Origin: Siphonodentalium dalli
Lineage: Eukaryota > Mollusca > Scaphopoda > Gadilida > Siphonodentaliidae
NCBI GenBank assembly: GCA_032622095.1
Contig: CP136066.1
Span: 157,129,152 to 157,193,151, forward strand
Direction of reading: 5' to 3'
DNA: 64,000 nt
In this document: positions 59,941-64,000 of the stretch, one piece after another
Layout: each line of letters opens with the position of its first letter
Numbering within the stretch: position 1 is the first letter of the stretch
Translations under genes and position numbers: made by a program
Notes under the pieces: generated by a model
What the model was told of the DNA's origin: nothing
The model's input: the letters and a program-made list of their open reading frames with translations, nothing else
The model's database searches: none

Positions 59941-61122
59941 GATGCGGATTTAAGATTAACATGGCCAATTGTATTATATCGTGATATAAACCTAATACAA
60001 AATGGATTGACAATATGATGTCATATTATATCATAATACATACCTTATAGGATGCGGATTTAAGATTAACATGGCCAATTGTATTATATCGTGATATAAA
60101 CCTAATACAAAATGGATTGACAATATGCTGTCATAATACAAACCTTGTAGGATGCGGATTTAAGATTAACATGGCCAATTGTATTATATCGTGGTATAAA
60201 CCTAATACAAAACGGATTGACAATATGCTGTCATATTATATTATAATACAAACCTTGTAGGATGTGGATTTAAGATTAACATTGACGGTTGTATTATATC
60301 GTGGTATAAACCTAATACAAAACAGATGGACAATATGATGTCATATTATATTATAATACAAACCTTGTAGGATGCGGATTTAAGATTAACTTTCCGGTTG
60401 TAATATATCGTGGTATAAACCTAATACAAAACAGATTGACAATATGATGTCATATTATATTATAATACATACCTTATAGGATGCGGATTTAAGATTAACA
60501 TGGCAAATTGTATTATATCGTGGTATAAACATAATACAAAATGGATTGACAATATGATGTCATATTATATCATAATACATACCTTATAGGATGCGGATTT
60601 AAGATTAACATGGCCAATTGTATTATATCGTGATATAAACCTAATACAAAATGGATTGACAATATGATGTCATATTATATCATAATACATACCGTATAGG
60701 ATGCGGATTTAAGATTAACATGGCCAATTGTATTATATCGTGATATAAACTTAATACAAAATGGATTGACAATATGATGTCATATTATATCATAATACAT
60801 ACCTTATAGGATACGGATTTAAGATTAACATGGCCAATTGTATTATATCGTGATATAAACCTAATACAAAATGGATTGACAATATGCTGTCATAATACAA
60901 ACCTTGTAGGATGCGGATTTAAGATTAACATGGCCAATTGTATTATATCGTGGTATAAACCTAATACAAAACGGATTGACAATATGCTGTCATATTATAT
61001 TATAATACAAACCTTGTAGGATGTGGATTTAAGATTAACATTGCCGGTTGTATTATATCGTGGTATAAACCTAATACAAAACAGATTGACAATATGATGT
61101 CATATTATATTATAATACAAAC
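59941..61122. repeat. 110-bp tandem array derived from the PAS-A exon/intron junction (exon-proximal block)
   Basis: About 11 head-to-tail units of 110 bp (one variant of 100 bp). They run from the donor of the 61123-61308 exon down to the hAT element at 58001-59932. Read on the gene strand, each unit has ATGTTAATCTTAAATCC(G/A)C, ATCCTA(T/C)AAG, a GT donor, and then AT-rich intron sequence. The first part equals the exon's codons for NVNLKSASYK. Units nearest the exon (for example 61012-61122) resemble it most (ACAAG|GTTTGT, CCGGCAATG). Distant units have drifted (ATAAG|GTATGT, TTGGCCATG). The same order of unit variants recurs at 760-bp spacing (about 59933-60690 and 60692 onward), a higher-order repeat. 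Confidence 0.95.
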
Positions 61123-61308
61123 CTTATAGGATGCGGATTTAAGATTAACATTGCGGCCTTTGGTTGTAAGAGTGCATTTCATTCTCATGAAGAATGTTCT
61201 CTCATCAGATGAAGCTGCTGCGTCCGATCGCTCTGTGAAAGCTTCTCTAATGACATCATGGTCACATGGGTGCGCGAACTCGTACATGCTCTGTCCCAAC
61301 AGTTCAAT
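61123..61308 (-). CDS. HIF1A: HIF-alpha internal exon, end of PAS-A domain
   Basis: The first HIF-alpha exon in the window (186 nt, 62 codons, phase 0 at both ends). HIF-alpha is the oxygen-regulated bHLH-PAS transcription factor subunit that pairs with ARNT and binds hypoxia response elements. The translation runs IELLGQSMYEFAHPCDHDVI and includes RTFFMRMKCTLTTKGRNVN, matching the HIF PAS-A segment with F-x-HPCDH and FxRMKCTLT. Acceptor is ttctgcAG at 61310-61309. Donor is AAG|GTTTGT with GT at 61122-61121; the codons end KSASYK, the usual HIF boundary before a Val. The donor has T at +3, weaker than consensus. The last bases of this exon are repeated in the tandem array immediately downstream. 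The TTF/bHLH and early PAS-A exons are not in the 2.7 kb up to the window edge. The LxxLAP motif in a later exon separates HIF-alpha from SIM, NPAS or trachealess. Confidence 0.96.
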
Positions 61309-61414
61309 CTGCAGAAGAGAACAAATTCTTTATTACTTTTTTTTATTCCATATCCATTGACATTGTCACCAAGAAAGATGATGTACATTTATACTTCAAC
61401 AATCCACTTGGGGT

Positions 61415-61690
61415 GATACCCGATCATTACTGGTTATTCATTAGACCTAAATCACAATAAAGGTAGCTATAGTATCAATGAAAGGTGACAGCTATGGCTT
61501 GAACTTATCTGACACAGCAGTGTAGAATAAATACAGAACACAACTTGCATCATAATCACAAATCAATTATCGAACTTGTTGTGGATGGCGCATATTTATA
61601 TTTTACTTTAGCTACACTCGTGCAGAATATATCTTTGCGCCATCCGCAACTCATTTGATAAAAGATTTTCAATTAAGATGCGAGTTGTGT
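61415..61690. repeat. ~270-bp dispersed repeat, copy 1 (near PAS-A exon)
   Basis: 'aaatcacaataaaggtagct', 'ctgacacagcagtgtagaat', 'atcgaacttgttgtggatgg', 'caactcatttgataaaagat'. It has an inverted core and a second copy at 62867-63120. Confidence 0.75.
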
Positions 61691-61779
61691 TCTGTAAATT
61701 TATTCCACACCTGATGTCAGACACATGTACTCTTGGGTTCCAAATAAACATGCATGTACGTTTATTATTTTCTTAGGAA

Positions 61780-62160
61780 ATCCCCCCCTGCACAGTGCTT
61801 ATTTGGGTCTGCACATTTATTAATTTTGAGGCTATGAAAATTGAAATCAGCACAAATTCAAGATTTCTATATGATTCTGATATCAAAATGATGAGCTTAC
61901 TAGTACCTGTATAACTCTATGCATGTACATATTCAAGTAAATGGCACACATGTGAACATTTAATTATTGAATAAAACACCACATGACACATACTATGTTG
62001 ATTCCTATACTTGACCTGCTATAAAAATAATTTGTTTAACCACAGTTGATGTTTTCCTCAGAGTTCCCCCTGCACTATTATTTGGGTCTGCACTTTTATT
62101 AAATTTCAATGGAATTTCCCCCCTGCACTATTATTTGGGCCTGCGCTTTTATTTGGAGCC
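61780..62160. repeat. Three spaced copies of 'ccccctgcac...tatttgggtctgcac'
   Basis: At 61782-61830, 62068-62100 and 62117-62160; each pairs a C-run with 'ttatttgggYctgc'. No other content between 61690 and 62650 except the possible remnant noted as rejected. Confidence 0.6.
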
Positions 62161-62652
62161 TGAGAGTATTAACTACATTCTAAGATTCATTCTCATGATT
62201 TGTAATGCGTTTTAGTCACAATTTTGTGTACATCTCCAATCACCCAATGACATTCAAATTAGCATTTCTATGTTATAATTTATTTTTTTTCTGAGCAAAT
62301 TCTGCTTTTCACACACCATTTGAGTTCAGATAGAACTGAATAGACCCTAGTATCTATTTAGGAGTAAACATTTACATCTGGCAAACCAAAATTAAAATAG
62401 TGTGTTTTCATATTTCATTTTGTCTCATGAAGAGGGTGGATATGGATATTTATTTATTGGGGACTAATCCAAGGTGAATTCTAAGATGCCATCGCTTAGA
62501 ATGTTCCTCACAACATCGAAACAGACTGCAGACATATGTTCAACGAAATTCCAGCCATTGAATTCCACAAGTGGAATACAAGATGGAACTACTTCGAGTT
62601 GTCGATGCATGTGGCCAAGAACGATGACGTACGGTTATGGCCGAAGTATATG

Positions 62653-62837
62653 ACCCTTTAACCACAGCAGAATTATGGGGAAATTTTCAGGATTTAGTCG
62701 GAAATATGTCTTGTTGCTATTCATCAGAAACTGAGAGCTTTCGGATGAATGGCAGCAAGCCATATTTCCAACTAAATCATTAAAAATTTCCCATAATTCT
62801 GCTGTGGTTTAGGGGTCCATTATTTAAGACATTACTG
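62653..62837. mobile_element. MITE A copy, left end eroded
   Basis: Arms 'ccctttaaccacagcagaat' and its inverse; right end AAGACATTACTG|TA. Confidence 0.8.
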
Positions 62838-62866
62838 TACATAACGTAAATGAAACAGTTTCAGTG

Positions 62867-63120
62867 ATGCCTGATAATTACCGGTTTTTCATCAGATTTA
62901 AATCACAATAAAGGTAGTTATAGTGTCAACAGTAGTCATGGTCATGGATTAAAATTATCTGACACAAATGTGTGGAATAAAAACAAAAACACAACTAGCA
63001 TCATAATCTAGAATCTTTTATCGAACTGGTTGTGGAAGGCAGTCACATTTCACTCAAGCTCAGCTTTCATGAAATATATCCTTGTGCAGTCCACAACTCA
63101 TTTGATAAAAGATTGCCAAG
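62867..63120. repeat. ~270-bp dispersed repeat, copy 2
   Basis: 'aaatcacaataaaggtagtt', 'ctgacacaaatgtgtggaat', 'cttttatcgaactggttgtg', 'caactcatttgataaaagat'. It is followed by a C-run and 'tcgtttgaaggggagtatac' (63180-63220), the end of a cggtata-type interspersed repeat. Confidence 0.75.
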
Positions 63121-63733
63121 TTCAAACAAATTTACTGGAAAATGTAGGGATACAAGCTCAGACATAATTGTATCGAAACCCCCCCCCCCCTATCACTTCG
63201 TTTGAAGGGGAGTATACGGTAATTATTGACCACTATTGACAGCAGTGTACTGGTGACTTTGTTGTCCACTGACATTATTGGTAATATATTCTAGTTGCAT
63301 TCAGGTCGATGCACTGACCATACATCTTAATGACCTTGATTGGAAATGTCAGCTGGATATTAATGGGAACACGGATACGGAATGAAGCGATTACAATGTA
63401 GGTCAGATTCGTAACGTCTTTGTGCTCATATCACGTGTCCACAGTTCACGAGAGAATCAATGTCTCAGTGATATAAGGTTTGTATCTCCACTGCCGACCA
63501 TTTAACTGACCCATTTAACTCTTTCCATACTTAATAGATTCTCTCACTCAGTTATAAAAGTATACATTGGAATTGTCTATTATTCATATAGAAGGGTTTT
63601 CAGGAAATGTAAGCAGACGACAGATAATAGAAATTACCAAGGAATCCTATTAATTAGCGGGATATGTTCAAATATTATGTGTATTTGACTTATCTAGTTA
63701 ACTATTAATCTTCATTTTAGTTAAGGATGAGCT

Positions 63734-63888
63734 CTAATCGACTTCTTCTATGGCTTGTTGCCATTCATTGGAAAGCTCTCCCCGAGAGCTTTCCGATGAA
63801 TGGCAACAAGTCATATTTCCGACTAAATCCTGAAAAGTTACCCATTATTCTGCTGTGTTTAAGGAGTCGATTACTTAGGGCATTACTG
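63734..63888. mobile_element. MITE A copy, left arm deleted in part
   Basis: Left remnant taatcgacttctt joins directly to tatggcttgttgccattc; the right arm is complete to GGGCATTACTG|TA. Confidence 0.8.
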
Positions 63889-64000
63889 TATTTCAATTTG
63901 TATCGTATTGTGACCAAGTGTATCATTACAGCCCTAGTCCATACTGAGTATCTATCAGACCTCTTAAGTTTTGAAAATGGCCATCCGGAGGTTTTTGCGG

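Noticed and set aside
57340-61122. Satellite as a tandem array of small RNA genes
   Set aside because: Units lack any known RNA promoter or fold and are explained as copies of the exon/intron junction.
62467-62650. Minus-strand frame with VIVLGHMHRQLEVVPSC...
   Set aside because: Open for about 55 codons and protein-like, but not PAS or bHLH and no family recognised; possibly a decayed transposon or retrogene piece.
61309-64000. Search for the upstream PAS-A/bHLH exons
   Set aside because: No segment with bHLH or PAS-A residues and splice sites found on the minus strand; they probably lie beyond the window.

Overview
This window looks like intron-rich, AT-rich nuclear DNA of a marine invertebrate, probably a lophotrochozoan and possibly a bivalve. 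The basis is large introns, a metazoan gene with conserved splice phases, and dense families of short interspersed repeats with ACGGACGGAC-type tails and 'aggtgagctaaa' ends, which I associate with mollusc genomes. Species assignment is inference.

One protein-coding gene spans the window on the minus strand: the alpha subunit of hypoxia-inducible factor (HIF-alpha). Six internal exons were found by translation and splice-phase matching: 61123-61308 (end of PAS-A), 46643-46860 (linker and start of PAS-B), 45952-46058 (PAS-B core), 16992-17139 (end of PAS-B/PAC), 11688-11830 (post-PAS linker) and 768-851 (oxygen-dependent degradation domain with the prolyl-hydroxylation motif LTHLAP). All five junctions agree in phase (0, 2, 1, 2, 1) and give 295 continuous codons. 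The N-terminal exons (bHLH, start of PAS-A) should lie above 64000. The C-terminal degron and transactivation domain should lie below 1. Introns are about 14.3, 0.58, 28.8, 5.2 and 10.8 kb.

Nearly everything else is mobile or repetitive DNA in these introns. Main families: (A) a palindromic TA-target MITE beginning CAGTAATGCCCTAAATAATC, about 15 copies; (B) a long foldback element of up to about 430 bp with arms containing GAGGTCCCCAGAGGGTGAAT, about 11 copies; (C) several families with CCC...GGG ends flanked by TTAA (piggyBac-type targets); (D) a 1.93-kb hAT element with an 8-bp target duplication; (E) a 2.6-kb Tc1/mariner-like element nested in a B copy; (F) a Penelope-like remnant with a GIY-YIG domain; and several low-complexity and minisatellite arrays.

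The most unusual structure is at 57.0-61.1 kb. A tandem array of about 110-bp units starts at the 5' splice site of the PAS-A exon. Every unit carries a copy of the exon's last ~30-45 bases plus the splice donor, so the array appears to have grown out of the coding exon and fills the intron with decoy donors. The hAT element sits inside this array, and its empty target site survives in a parallel copy 760 bp along the same array.
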